From contig NZ_BQUT01000005.1 of the NCBI RefSeq assembly GCF_022835675.1, forward strand, positions 447,251-511,250: a DNA stretch of 64,000 nt. Reading direction: 5' to 3'. This stretch comes from Companilactobacillus sp. RD055328 (GTDB lineage Bacteria > Bacillota > Bacilli > Lactobacillales > Lactobacillaceae). Made by a program: the position numbers and the translations under genes. The notes below the pieces were generated by a model. The model did not search any database and was not told the DNA's origin. It saw nothing but the letters and a program-made list of their open reading frames with translations. Shown one piece after another: positions 9,019 to 16,964 of this stretch. Position 1 is the stretch's first letter. Each line of letters opens with the position of its first letter.

Positions 9019-9951
9019 CTATTTTTTAGATTTAGTTTTTTGTGTTTCTCCGCCATTTTCAGGTGGTGTAACAGAACTATTTGTTACTTTCATAATTTGT
9101 TTCTTGTTAGCTGGCAATACATATTCCCCAGCCATACCTTGTCCTTGAAGTGCTACACCGTCGAAGTCTTCTGATTCAATAGTACGCGCTGTGTTGATAC
9201 CAGTAAATTGACGACCAACATTAACTACAGATGTGTAAGCAATTTCTCCAGTTTGGAACTTAGTATCTGGTGTTTCAACAATTGTAAATCCTTTGAAATT
9301 AACAATGTTGTTTTCATCAACATTAGCTGATGAAGATTTGGCAGATGTTGTTAGCGGGTGGTCAACGATTGCGTTATACAATTCTGATGTAACCCATGCC
9401 ATTTTTTGACCAACTACTTCTAGATTTGAATATTTAGCTGATAATGAGTTAAACAATGCTAAAACTGAATCAGCACTGTAATCAGCAAGTTTTAATGTTT
9501 CAGCGGCTGATTTAGAAATAAATTTAGCCCCTTGGTCATCCATTAATTGAATCTTTGTTTGAGCTTGCAAATCAAGTCTATCAGCGATTGCTCCATCGAA
9601 ATCTGCATTAACAGTAGTACGATCAATACCTTCGTGAATGCTCCAACCCCACGAGTAATCAACTTCTGCATTGTCGTAAATAATTTCAGTTCTATCACCA
9701 AATCTATTTGAATTTGATGTACCAGCTCCAAATGCAATTGCTGCGTCTTTATTATATTGACCGACCGTAACAGGAATATCATTTGTTTTAACTTCAAATG
9801 CCTTCTTGTTATTAGTAATTCCATCTAATGCTTGTAATTGGTTACCGAAAAAAGGTCCAAAATAAGCTTTCTTTTGATATACAGCTTGAAGTAATTCTTT
9901 AAATTCTGTTTGGTAACTTCTTACTGATTGATTATTATTTTCTCCTGACAT
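9019..9951 (-). CDS. Major capsid protein
   Basis: A 310-residue protein following the scaffold gene and preceding the connectors. It has the features of a lactic siphovirus HK97-fold coat protein: an N-terminal arm, then repeated strands such as VDYSWGWSIHEGIDRTTVN and a long central helix. No protease gene is nearby, consistent with an SPP1-like route in which the separate scaffold is released. The start follows GGAGG. The last about 15 residues (TPPENGGETQKTKSKK) form a basic, probably flexible tail. Confidence 0.85.
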   Translation of the reverse strand: MSGENNNQSVRSYQTEFKELLQAVYQKKAYFGPFFGNQLQALDGITNNKKAFEVKTNDIPVTVGQYNKDAAIAFGAGTSNSNRFGDRTEIIYDNAEVDYSWGWSIHEGIDRTTVNADFDGAIADRLDLQAQTKIQLMDDQGAKFISKSAAETLKLADYSADSVLALFNSLSAKYSNLEVVGQKMAWVTSELYNAIVDHPLTTSAKSSSANVDENNIVNFKGFTIVETPDTKFQTGEIAYTSVVNVGRQFTGINTARTIESEDFDGVALQGQGMAGEYVLPANKKQIMKVTNSSVTPPENGGETQKTKSKK

Positions 9952-9964
9952 ATTTTATGTCCTC

Positions 9965-10513
9965 CTATTTATATTTATTGAGTTTCTTTTCAAAAGGACT
10001 CAATGGCTTTTCATTGCTATTACCGTTTATACGAGGAGTAATACCAGAAGTTAAATCTTTGGTAATTGCTTCCTTGTAAGATTCGGTAAAAGCTAAGAAC
10101 TTTGATACATTCTCTTTAGTTGAATCTGCATCACTCGTTACAACTAGATCTAATGTGTCGTCTGATACATCAATCTTTGCTTCATTAAACATTGAACGTG
10201 CAACTTTATTCATCTCGAATTTTGCAAGTTTAGCATTTGCTTCATCACGTTCCTTTTGAACTTTTTCAAGCTCATATTCTTTCTTTTGATCAGCATTCAT
10301 CTTTGCTAATTTTTGAGCTTCATCTTTTTGTTTCTCAAATTTAGCCTTTTCTTTTGCCAATCTTTTTTGAACAATATCATCCACATCTGAATCTGTATAC
10401 TTATAGTCGCTTTTCTGTTCATCATTTTGTTGTAAGTTTTCGACTTGTTCTACATCTTCATTAGTAGGATTTTCTTCGACTTGTACTTCGTCTACTTTTG
10501 TTTCTTCTGACAT
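9965..10513 (-). CDS. Phage scaffolding protein (DUF4355-like)
   Basis: A 182-residue, highly charged helical protein placed 13 bp upstream of the capsid gene. The acidic N-terminus is followed by about 70 residues of heptad-like Lys/Glu sequence (LAKEKAKFEKQKDEAQKLAK), and the end is basic (EKPLSPFEKKLNKYK), as expected for a scaffold whose C-terminus docks on the coat protein. Length and order match the DUF4355 scaffold family of Gram-positive phages. Confidence 0.8.
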   Translation of the reverse strand: MSEETKVDEVQVEENPTNEDVEQVENLQQNDEQKSDYKYTDSDVDDIVQKRLAKEKAKFEKQKDEAQKLAKMNADQKKEYELEKVQKERDEANAKLAKFEMNKVARSMFNEAKIDVSDDTLDLVVTSDADSTKENVSKFLAFTESYKEAITKDLTSGITPRINGNSNEKPLSPFEKKLNKYK

Positions 10514-10529
10514 AATAAAACCCTTTCCC

Positions 10530-10588
10530 CTAGCTTTTAATGTGAATCAAGGCTTACACTTCACTAGCTTTTTATGCCATCAAGTCTT
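10530..10588. repeat. Imperfect direct repeat upstream of scaffold gene
   Basis: Two copies about 34 bp apart, 10530-10555 and 10564-10588, share the pattern CTAGCTTTT...AT...ATCAAG.CTT. They lie in the 80 bp between two terminators and the start of the scaffold gene, where a promoter for the capsid block would be expected. They could be regulator binding sites. No function is established. Confidence 0.45.
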
Positions 10589-10594
10589 GGGCAA

Positions 10595-10625
10595 AACAAA
10601 AACGCCTATCGGTTAATAGACGTTA
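10595..10625 (-). terminator. Second of two tandem terminators in late operon
   Basis: A 9-bp stem with one mismatch (AACGTCTAT/ATAGGCGTT on the minus strand) is followed by TTTGTTTT. It sits just downstream of a first terminator and inside the phage structural operon, so it should split the transcript between the MuF block and the capsid block. Confidence 0.65.
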
Positions 10626-10635
10626 TTTTTGAGTA

Positions 10636-10670
10636 TAAAAAAAGCACATCAGTTTAATTACTGTGTGCTT
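10636..10670 (-). terminator. First of two tandem terminators in late operon
   Basis: The minus strand has a 7-bp stem AAGCACA/TGTGCTT followed by seven T's, 25 bp after the stop codon of the 56-residue ORF. Together with the hairpin at 10595-10625 it ends the transcript that carries terminase, portal and MuF protein. Confidence 0.75.
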
Positions 10671-10694
10671 AGTCGGTATTAAAATGAATTGTAG

Positions 10695-10865
10695 TTACCA
10701 CAACACTCCATTAGGTTGTTTAGGCTCGAATTTTTTTTTATTTTTAATCGCTTTCTTAATTTCTTTTATAATTTCTACTTCATCATTACCAACCGCGAAA
10801 GTAGGAAATCCAACTCCAAAAGTCTCTCTATATTTCATAATCAATTCAACTGTTTCTTTATTCAT
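10695..10865 (-). CDS. Small protein after MuF fusion; candidate immunity partner
   Basis: A 56-residue ORF (MNKETVELIMKYRETFGVGF start, QPNGVLW end) whose ATG overlaps the stop of the MuF-zincin gene (TAATG), so it is probably coupled to it. It is basic and mostly helical. The position, directly after a gene whose product carries a possible effector domain and before tandem terminators, is where MuF polymorphic toxins keep an immunity gene. I do not recognise a known immunity family; it could equally be an ordinary phage small protein. Confidence 0.6.
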   Translation of the reverse strand: MNKETVELIMKYRETFGVGFPTFAVGNDEVEIIKEIKKAIKNKKKFEPKQPNGVLW

Positions 10866-12445
10866 TACAATCTCTCCTCGATTAGTCTTAGATATTCCTT
10901 ATATAAATTAGGGAATATCTCTTTTATTAATTTAAGTGAATCATCATTTCTTGCAATTGCCGAACTAATTTCTGCAAAAGCTTCGAGGTCTTTTTTATGA
11001 TAATCCTTCCAATAAGAGGATGTATGACCCCATCCTAAATCTGACTTCCCTTTAGTTCTAGCGCAAATTATATCTGATATATCTGCAAAAGCCGAGTCTG
11101 TAATAACACTTTTATTATATCTCTTATTAAAGTAATTATTCCATCCCATTTCTCCATACAAATCAAAATCTTCTTTATAGTTAGTTTTAAAATCTTTTTT
11201 TAATTTCCTGTAATCAAGACTTGCCGCGTTATTCAACGTTACTCCGCTCACCGTATCTCCAAATTCACCATTATACGTATGGTCTATATAATGACCCATT
11301 TCATGAAAATAAACATCTCTATTTTTTATATTCCATTCATTTGGTTTTATGGATATAACTTTAGAAATTGGATTATAAAACGAACTGTCACCTTTTACAA
11401 ATTTTGCATTTTTAAGCGCATCTTTATATGCATTTCGCAATTTTTCATTAGGTATTTCTGAAATTTTTTCGTTTAAATCTTTTAAAGCACTTTTATCAAA
11501 AAAATCATTATTAATAAATCCTTTGTCATTGTTTGAGTTATTATTGCTATCTGTGTCTCTACCAACGTGGACCGCTTTGGAACATCTGCAATTTGGGTGT
11601 ACAGGTATTTGAGGGGCGTATTTAATATCGAATATTCTTCCGTCTCCTGGAGCACAAATACTACATGCTCCAGGCTCTGCTATCCATTCAACTTCTTCAA
11701 AACCATATTTTTTATAACTGTCCATTTGAGCTGAATCTTGAACTCTAGCCATTTCAGTTCTTGCTAATCGTTCAGCTGCATAACGTTTATTTAAAACATT
11801 ATCTTTTAAACTAGGTAATAAATCACTAGCTATCTTACGTGGATTTAATCCTTGAATCATAGCTTTAGTTAATGAATCATCGAGCGTTGATTTCAGTTCA
11901 TCCATACTTGACCACAATCTCGATGACCAACTAGCACCGTGGAAACTTGCACCAACTACCCTTCCAGCTTTATTTACTAAATCTACTGGTAATGACTGTC
12001 CCAAGATTCCAGCTTGACGTTTCAATTCACTAACATAAGCCCCATTTAACTTATTCCCCATTAGCTTTTCAATATCTGCGTTGGTTTTCGCTAATTCCAT
12101 ACCAACTTGCGACTTTAAATATTCTAATCGATTAATTCTCATTGTCGCATTGTAAAGCTTCAATCGTTTATTAGCTTCTTGACTGAAATCTTTATTCTTA
12201 ACTAGCCTCTTAGCTTCGTCTGCAAATAATTTAGTATCAAAATCTTTAACTCTTTTCATAGCTTCAGACATTGAAATATTCTGACTTTTAGCATATGAAG
12301 TATAGAAAGCGTTAATGTCTTTAGTCATTTGATTTAATGATTGCTGAAATCGTTTTTCAATCTCTTTTGCTATCTTGTCATCGCTAAGAATTTGTTGTTT
12401 AATCCACTCTTGTTCACGCTGTCTCCAATAATCAGTTCTCGCCAT
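10865..12445 (-). CDS. MuF/SPP1 gp7-like minor head protein fused to a zincin domain
   Basis: About 526 residues. The N-terminal about 295 residues are the minor head protein of SPP1 gp7/Mu gpF type, ending in the Cys/His-rich motif CSICAPGDG...PVHPNCRCS. A low-complexity Asn/Asp linker (SNNNSNNDK) follows. The C-terminal about 200 residues form a separate domain with HEMGH near residues 381-385 and a later EAFAE, a metallopeptidase (zincin) signature. MuF proteins of temperate phages commonly carry C-terminal toxin domains, so this domain may act on a host target or in capsid maturation. I chose ATG at 12445, which overlaps the portal stop. Confidence 0.75.
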   Translation of the reverse strand: MARTDYWRQREQEWIKQQILSDDKIAKEIEKRFQQSLNQMTKDINAFYTSYAKSQNISMSEAMKRVKDFDTKLFADEAKRLVKNKDFSQEANKRLKLYNATMRINRLEYLKSQVGMELAKTNADIEKLMGNKLNGAYVSELKRQAGILGQSLPVDLVNKAGRVVGASFHGASWSSRLWSSMDELKSTLDDSLTKAMIQGLNPRKIASDLLPSLKDNVLNKRYAAERLARTEMARVQDSAQMDSYKKYGFEEVEWIAEPGACSICAPGDGRIFDIKYAPQIPVHPNCRCSKAVHVGRDTDSNNNSNNDKGFINNDFFDKSALKDLNEKISEIPNEKLRNAYKDALKNAKFVKGDSSFYNPISKVISIKPNEWNIKNRDVYFHEMGHYIDHTYNGEFGDTVSGVTLNNAASLDYRKLKKDFKTNYKEDFDLYGEMGWNNYFNKRYNKSVITDSAFADISDIICARTKGKSDLGWGHTSSYWKDYHKKDLEAFAEISSAIARNDDSLKLIKEIFPNLYKEYLRLIEERL

Positions 12446-13793
12446 CAGATCTACCATCTACAGTATTTGATTTTTGAAAATCTAATTCATTACCAGAATC
12501 AGCAATAGCTCGCTTGGTTCTATCAGACGTTTCTTTAGCTATCTTATCCATCTCATCTTTTGGATCTTTAACTGCTGAGAGTGTAGATAGTAACGTTTCT
12601 TGTGATACCAATCCATTCAATTTAGCAGCTGTATCAGCTTCGTCAGCATTATTATTGGGAAGGTTACGAGTGAATTGAAACTCAATATCTTGTGAGATAT
12701 TATCAGTGAAATTTTTAATCGAATTAACAATTTCAAAAACTTTTCTCAATTGTTGAGTAAACTTGCGTTCTTTGTTTGAAGTTAAATTTCTCATTGAAAG
12801 TAACTTATATTCAAGTGAACGTCCTGAAGTAGCATTACCGAATACTTCATCATTAATATTTGCTACCATCGATATTTGGAATATCAAATTAGTAACACGA
12901 TCAATTAAATGTTCTTGAGTCGCATCAGCATTAGGCTTTTCTAAAAAGAATGCATTAATCTTGTCGGCATCATTACCGAATAAATTAATCAAACGATTAT
13001 CTTTGATATTAGTCTGTTCTTCTTCAGACATTTCAGCACCTAGAATAGCCAAATATGCATCAGCAAAATAGTCTACATCGTCTTTCTTGTTCGACAGCGT
13101 TTCATTTAAAGCATCAATTAGTGTATCAACACCGCTTGTTAATGATGTACGTTCCTCATTATCGAAAAACTCAATCGCTGGAACGTGTCCTTTATATACA
13201 AGATTTTGAGATTCGCCAGCTTTTAAACTTCCGTTTGATATCTCAAATGGTTTGTAACTATCTGAATAATAAATAGTACCAACAGTCTCTCTATCTTTAT
13301 TCTCCGCGTATCTAATAAAAGCAATGGGTTTATGCTCTATCGTGTCGTCATAAATCATAAAACCTTCATATGCAGGTACAAGAGCTACTTTGGTATCTGA
13401 TTTCTCGTTTTGATATACAAGTAAATATACGCGTCCATTGATTGATGATTTCTTAGCTAACTCACTTAATTCATCAGCGAAACTAACTTCACTTAACCAA
13501 TTTTGAAAGGCATCGTTTTTATCATTTTTAATTTTGATAGTTGGTTCTATTCCAACAAAAAAACCATTCAATGTATTAACAAGATAATTCTGCATGTTAA
13601 CTATTAAATGGTTTTTACCGTCACTATCAAATGATATATCGGCATTGTATTTATCTAATTGATTTAAATATTTAGGCTTAAAATTATCTTGATGGTATTT
13701 AATAAATTCTTGAATATCTTTAAATGATAAGTCTTTATCGACAGGAAATAAGAAATTATTATTAATATCAATCGTTCCATTTGTTAAATTCAT
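12432..13793 (-). CDS. Portal protein, SPP1 gp6 family
   Basis: A 453-residue protein between the large terminase and the MuF protein. Length, order and motifs (YLVNTLNGFFVGIEP, INGRVYLLVYQ, EVFGNATSGRSLEYKL) fit the SPP1-type portal, a ring at the capsid vertex through which DNA is pumped. The start has AAAGGAG eight bases upstream. The SPP1-like portal/MuF pair suggests headful packaging, though that depends on the terminase. Confidence 0.85.
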   Translation of the reverse strand: MNLTNGTIDINNNFLFPVDKDLSFKDIQEFIKYHQDNFKPKYLNQLDKYNADISFDSDGKNHLIVNMQNYLVNTLNGFFVGIEPTIKIKNDKNDAFQNWLSEVSFADELSELAKKSSINGRVYLLVYQNEKSDTKVALVPAYEGFMIYDDTIEHKPIAFIRYAENKDRETVGTIYYSDSYKPFEISNGSLKAGESQNLVYKGHVPAIEFFDNEERTSLTSGVDTLIDALNETLSNKKDDVDYFADAYLAILGAEMSEEEQTNIKDNRLINLFGNDADKINAFFLEKPNADATQEHLIDRVTNLIFQISMVANINDEVFGNATSGRSLEYKLLSMRNLTSNKERKFTQQLRKVFEIVNSIKNFTDNISQDIEFQFTRNLPNNNADEADTAAKLNGLVSQETLLSTLSAVKDPKDEMDKIAKETSDRTKRAIADSGNELDFQKSNTVDGRSDGEN

Positions 13794-13816
13794 GTGTTTT
13801 GCTCCTTTGGTATAAT
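13788..13816 (+). promoter_or_regulatory. Promoter of the reverse-oriented moron
   Basis: An extended -10 element (TGGTATAAT, with TATAAT at 13811-13816) stands about 30 bp before the start codon of the plus-strand ORF. A weak -35 (TTCATG) lies at a 17-bp distance. It points against the late operon, so the gene can be transcribed in the lysogen. Confidence 0.55.
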
Positions 13817-13846
13817 TGGCTTAAAAATTGTTTGAGGTAATACAAA

Positions 13847-14206
13847 ATGACCGAAATAAAATTAAGTAATGATGAGTACAGAACGTTAAAAAAAATTAAT
13901 AGATTAACTTATGAAAAATATAATGGAATATCGAGAGCAAAATTGCATGATAAATGGAAATTCACAAAAGTTCTTAAGGAATATGACTTGATTGAAACTG
14001 ATCAAATTAATTATGGAAATAGAATGCCCAAATTACCAAAAGGCAACTTCGACTTAGTTAAAATAAACAACCGCGGTCACGAATTCATTTCAGAACACAG
14101 AGAAAATACCATTCGTTTTGTGCTGCGAAGTATTTTATCCAGTTTCATAACCCCAATAATAGTTGCAATTGTAACTTCATACTTAACCTTGAATTTTTTA
14201 AAATAA
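13847..14206 (+). CDS. Moron: putative winged-helix protein with C-terminal membrane anchor
   Basis: A 119-residue plus-strand gene between the portal and terminase genes, opposite in direction to all its neighbours. It has its own promoter and a GAGG site nine bases before the ATG. Residues about 1-85 resemble a winged-helix domain (NDEYRTLKKINRLTYEKYNG ... VKINNRGHEFIS); residues about 93-117 are one hydrophobic membrane segment. This orientation and promoter are the marks of a lysogenic conversion gene. I do not recognise a characterised family; an immunity or exclusion role would be speculation. Confidence 0.65.
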   Translation: MTEIKLSNDEYRTLKKINRLTYEKYNGISRAKLHDKWKFTKVLKEYDLIETDQINYGNRMPKLPKGNFDLVKINNRGHEFISEHRENTIRFVLRSILSSFITPIIVAIVTSYLTLNFLK

Positions 14207-15463
14207 CTTATTCTTAACAGATTTAACTGTTGCAGGTTTAATCATTTCATCTTCATTAGCATATCGAGTTGGATCAATTGTGTGGTCGTTTCCATCCGGA
14301 TAACCAGCTTTGAAATTTCCGTTATTATCTCTAGCCAATTCATATGTTGAGAACTCTCTAGCAGCATTAGGGCATCTAATTGGGTCAATTACAATCTGCC
14401 TTAGATCTTGTAACCACTTAAAACCGTGTTCTCTTGAATCAGGACCTTTCTTAGCAACACTAATATTCAATCCTAAATCTCTAAACTCACTAACCGTACG
14501 TGGCTCTCTATCACTAATAATTAAGCCGTTGTTCCTATTCTTTTGTTGAATAAGTTCAACGGCTTTTCTATTTGATAACCCTGTTTGATAAATCTCATCA
14601 AAAATATAAAGTATTCTTCTTGTCTTGTCATAATGTTCTACTACATACGCTAATGGATCAGAGGCAAAACCATAATCAAGTCCTCGCTTAATGTTGTCAA
14701 AACCGTTCAATTCTTCATCCTCAATCTCACGAAGAGAGAGATTAGTAAATACTTCTGCTCCAGTTCCTGTTACTTCGCCTAAATACTCGTGATTATAAGC
14801 TTTAATATTGTCCTTCTTAAGCTGTTCAGCGTCCGCTATGAATTCCTTACCAAGCCATTCTTTCGGAACACTCAAATAATCAGATGAATGTACTAAAGTA
14901 TCTTTTCTTAACTTCTCATGTTCACTAGTTTGATTAGCCCAGTTCGTTTGTGAAGCAGGTGGATTAAAACTGTGAAAAGAAATGATATCCGAACCACCAC
15001 GATTTAATGATTGATTAATTGAGCGTATCTCATGAAAGCCATTAAATTCATCCACCTCCTCGAAATGTTTAAACTTTGTATATCCACGTCTGAACTTTTG
15101 AGATTTAATTTTCCTAGGTTTATCAGCACCTTTAAATCGTATTTCTTGCCCTGTTGGTAAATAGATAAGCTTTAGTGGGCTTACTGAATCTTGCCAAAAT
15201 TTTGATACTCCTAGCACATCAATGGCCCACAGATATTGATCAAACACCGATTCTCTAAGAGTTGCCGCTACTTTACGTAAAACAACAGCATTAGCTTCTT
15301 GGTCTGTCATGATTCCCATTACTATTTCAAGAGAAATAAAAGAGGACTTAGTTGATCCTCGTCCTCCTTTTAGCCAATAATTTGAATGTTTTTTATTTTT
15401 AATATCGTTATGTAAATCATAAAAACTAGGTGCTACTATTTCAGATAGTTTAACCATCTTCAT
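14198..15463 (-). CDS. terL: Terminase large subunit, PBSX family
   Basis: About 421 residues. The ATPase domain carries the Walker A-like LKGGRGSTKSS near residue 35 and an acidic segment HFEEVDEFN near residue 140 as Walker B. The C-terminal nuclease domain has GLDYGFASDP and DREPRTVSEF acidic centres. It packages DNA into the prohead together with the small subunit. The start overlaps the end of terS; ATG at 15463 or 15457 are both plausible. The 3' end overlaps the convergent moron by 9 bp. Confidence 0.9.
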   Translation of the reverse strand: MKMVKLSEIVAPSFYDLHNDIKNKKHSNYWLKGGRGSTKSSFISLEIVMGIMTDQEANAVVLRKVAATLRESVFDQYLWAIDVLGVSKFWQDSVSPLKLIYLPTGQEIRFKGADKPRKIKSQKFRRGYTKFKHFEEVDEFNGFHEIRSINQSLNRGGSDIISFHSFNPPASQTNWANQTSEHEKLRKDTLVHSSDYLSVPKEWLGKEFIADAEQLKKDNIKAYNHEYLGEVTGTGAEVFTNLSLREIEDEELNGFDNIKRGLDYGFASDPLAYVVEHYDKTRRILYIFDEIYQTGLSNRKAVELIQQKNRNNGLIISDREPRTVSEFRDLGLNISVAKKGPDSREHGFKWLQDLRQIVIDPIRCPNAAREFSTYELARDNNGNFKAGYPDGNDHTIDPTRYANEDEMIKPATVKSVKNKLF

Positions 15464-15902
15464 CACCGTAAATGTCATCCACAATTGTTACTGGAGTAAC
15501 AGTTGCATTAATTTCTTTTTTATCAGTGAACATAGAATAGCGTTTACCAAGAAGCTCCAAAGCTTTCAGTCGGTCTTGGTCTTCTGGTTGGATTGTGTAA
15601 ACTGTATCTTTTTTCACTTCCCCAGTAAGATTATCCTTTTGTTTGCTAACAACTTCTCTAGGCTTGCCCACAGCGATATTAGTAAGTTCTTCAGCAATCT
15701 GATTCACATCTAAAATAGATTTATTTTTTATTTCATTCATTCTTTTTTCGATTTCTGTTTGAATGTCAGGTTTTGTTAAGTTTTCATTTCCAATATTTCT
15801 TGCTGTCTTCTTACTATAACCAGCTCTAATAGCAGCCTGAGTAGCATTTAGATCAACTAGGTACTCATCAATGAAACGTTTCTGCTTGTCAGTTAAATTC
15901 AC
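15450..15902 (-). CDS. terS: Terminase small subunit
   Basis: A 150-residue protein with the N-terminal helix-turn-helix typical of small terminases (LTDKQKRFIDEYL...ATQAAIRAGYSKKTARNIG). It recognises the packaging site and recruits the large subunit. I chose the GTG at 15902, preceded by AAAGGAG. A longer reading starts at 15947 inside the T-tract of the preceding terminator and has no ribosome binding site. Genes terS and terL overlap. Confidence 0.85.
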   Translation of the reverse strand: MNLTDKQKRFIDEYLVDLNATQAAIRAGYSKKTARNIGNENLTKPDIQTEIEKRMNEIKNKSILDVNQIAEELTNIAVGKPREVVSKQKDNLTGEVKKDTVYTIQPEDQDRLKALELLGKRYSMFTDKKEINATVTPVTIVDDIYGDEDG

Positions 15903-15934
15903 TATTCTATGTTCTCCTTTCTGATTTTTGGGTA

Positions 15935-15960
15935 TTAAAAAAGACACCTCGGTGGGTGCC
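15935..15960 (-). terminator. Terminator closing the HicA-HicB-SecB-like unit
   Basis: The minus strand has GGCACC-loop-GGTGTC followed by TTTTTT, 14 bp after the stop of the SecB-like gene and before the terS start. It isolates the three-gene unit from the packaging genes. Confidence 0.75.
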
Positions 15961-15973
15961 GTTAAATATTAAT

Positions 15974-16411
15974 TTATTCTATATCTTTCAATGAAGTCTG
16001 CTCATTAAAGTGAGGAATAACCATGTAGTTATTATCAGCTTCTGTAGAAAGAAGCCCTGAATAAACAGTTATCTTATCTTGCATAATAGGAGTTACCTGC
16101 AAAAGTACTTCTATCAATTTATCATTATCTGAATCGTTAATTTGTTCTTTTTTTATTATTTTACCAATTTCATCATTATCCATACCAAGCCAAGCATTAA
16201 CGGTTGCAAACAAATTATAGTTTTTGTAGTCAACAGAAAAAGATCTAGTTACTTTAATTTCGTCAAGTTGATTATTTGAAACAGAAAAATTAGTCGTACT
16301 GTCGTCATCTTTAGAAATATCTTTCCCTTCGTTTTTAATTCTAAACTTCAAATCCGATATATATAATTTAATTATTTTTATATTGTTATTCTCAATTATC
16401 TTACTTTTCAT
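15974..16411 (-). CDS. SecB-like chaperone of a putative TAC system
   Basis: A 145-residue protein, third in an operon after hicA and hicB and overlapping hicB by 11 bp. Its plan resembles SecB: an opening strand pair (IKIIKLYISDLKFRIKN, compare SecB IYLKDVSFE), then alternating strands (NYNLFATVNAWLGM), and a final part VTPIMQDKITVYSGLLSTE followed by VIPHFN, which is like the end helix and Pro-Pro strand of SecB (PYAREXIS...PPxNF). In TAC systems a SecB-like chaperone folds and protects the antitoxin. Gram-positives normally lack export SecB, so a dedicated TAC role is more likely. This is a remote-similarity call by eye. Confidence 0.5.
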   Translation of the reverse strand: MKSKIIENNNIKIIKLYISDLKFRIKNEGKDISKDDDSTTNFSVSNNQLDEIKVTRSFSVDYKNYNLFATVNAWLGMDNDEIGKIIKKEQINDSDNDKLIEVLLQVTPIMQDKITVYSGLLSTEADNNYMVIPHFNEQTSLKDIE

Positions 16412-16964
16412 ATAATATCTCCTCTTTAGTTCTTGGGAAATCTATTTCAATATTATTTTCAGAACTTTTCTCAATCAAACTATTTCCTAAAGCGATGATT
16501 TTATCTTGAGAAACTGAACCGAATGCATTAAATTGCAATTCTTTCTTTATATCATCCGTACTATTTTCGATGGTCTCTAAATGTTCTTTAACTTCATAAG
16601 TACTAGAATTCTGTAAACCTTTATCAATTGTTCTCACGATATAATCGTTTAAAGAAACTCCATCTTCTTCGGCTAAATAGTCCAACTGAGCATGCATTGT
16701 TTTAGGCATTCTTAGTGTAACTCGTCCACTTTTTTCTTTTTTTATTTTAGGAAGGGGAATACTTTTCCCAGATCTAATTCTTCCTAAGAACCAAGCTTTT
16801 TTAGCTTCTTCTAATTCACTTCTTATTTCAGAATCGTCATCAACATAAACTACTAACCCAGGAAGATCTGGTATATAAGCTTTTATATACTCTTCTCCCT
16901 CGTCTTCTAGAACATCAACGGAGTATTTATAATTTAATTTCATGTAATCTTCTAAAGTACTCAT
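16401..16964 (-). CDS. hicB: HicB-type antitoxin with long C-terminal extension
   Basis: A 187-residue protein. Residues about 10-75 are the HicB partial RNase H-like domain (YIKAYIPDLPGLVVYVDD, then EEAKKAWF). Residues about 80-117 are a ribbon-helix-helix DNA-binding domain (GRVTLRMPKTMHAQLDYLAE). An extra about 70 residues follow, which ordinary HicB antitoxins lack. In TAC systems such C-terminal tails are the chaperone addiction region bound by the SecB-like partner. It should neutralise HicA and repress the operon from the palindrome at 17274-17297. The gene starts one base after the hicA stop. Confidence 0.8.
   Translation of the reverse strand: MSTLEDYMKLNYKYSVDVLEDEGEEYIKAYIPDLPGLVVYVDDDSEIRSELEEAKKAWFLGRIRSGKSIPLPKIKKEKSGRVTLRMPKTMHAQLDYLAEEDGVSLNDYIVRTIDKGLQNSSTYEVKEHLETIENSTDDIKKELQFNAFGSVSQDKIIALGNSLIEKSSENNIEIDFPRTKEEILYEK

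Noticed and set aside
15903-15947. Longer start for terS
   Set aside because: The first ATG lies in the T tract of the TAC operon terminator, while AAAGGAG precedes the internal GTG.
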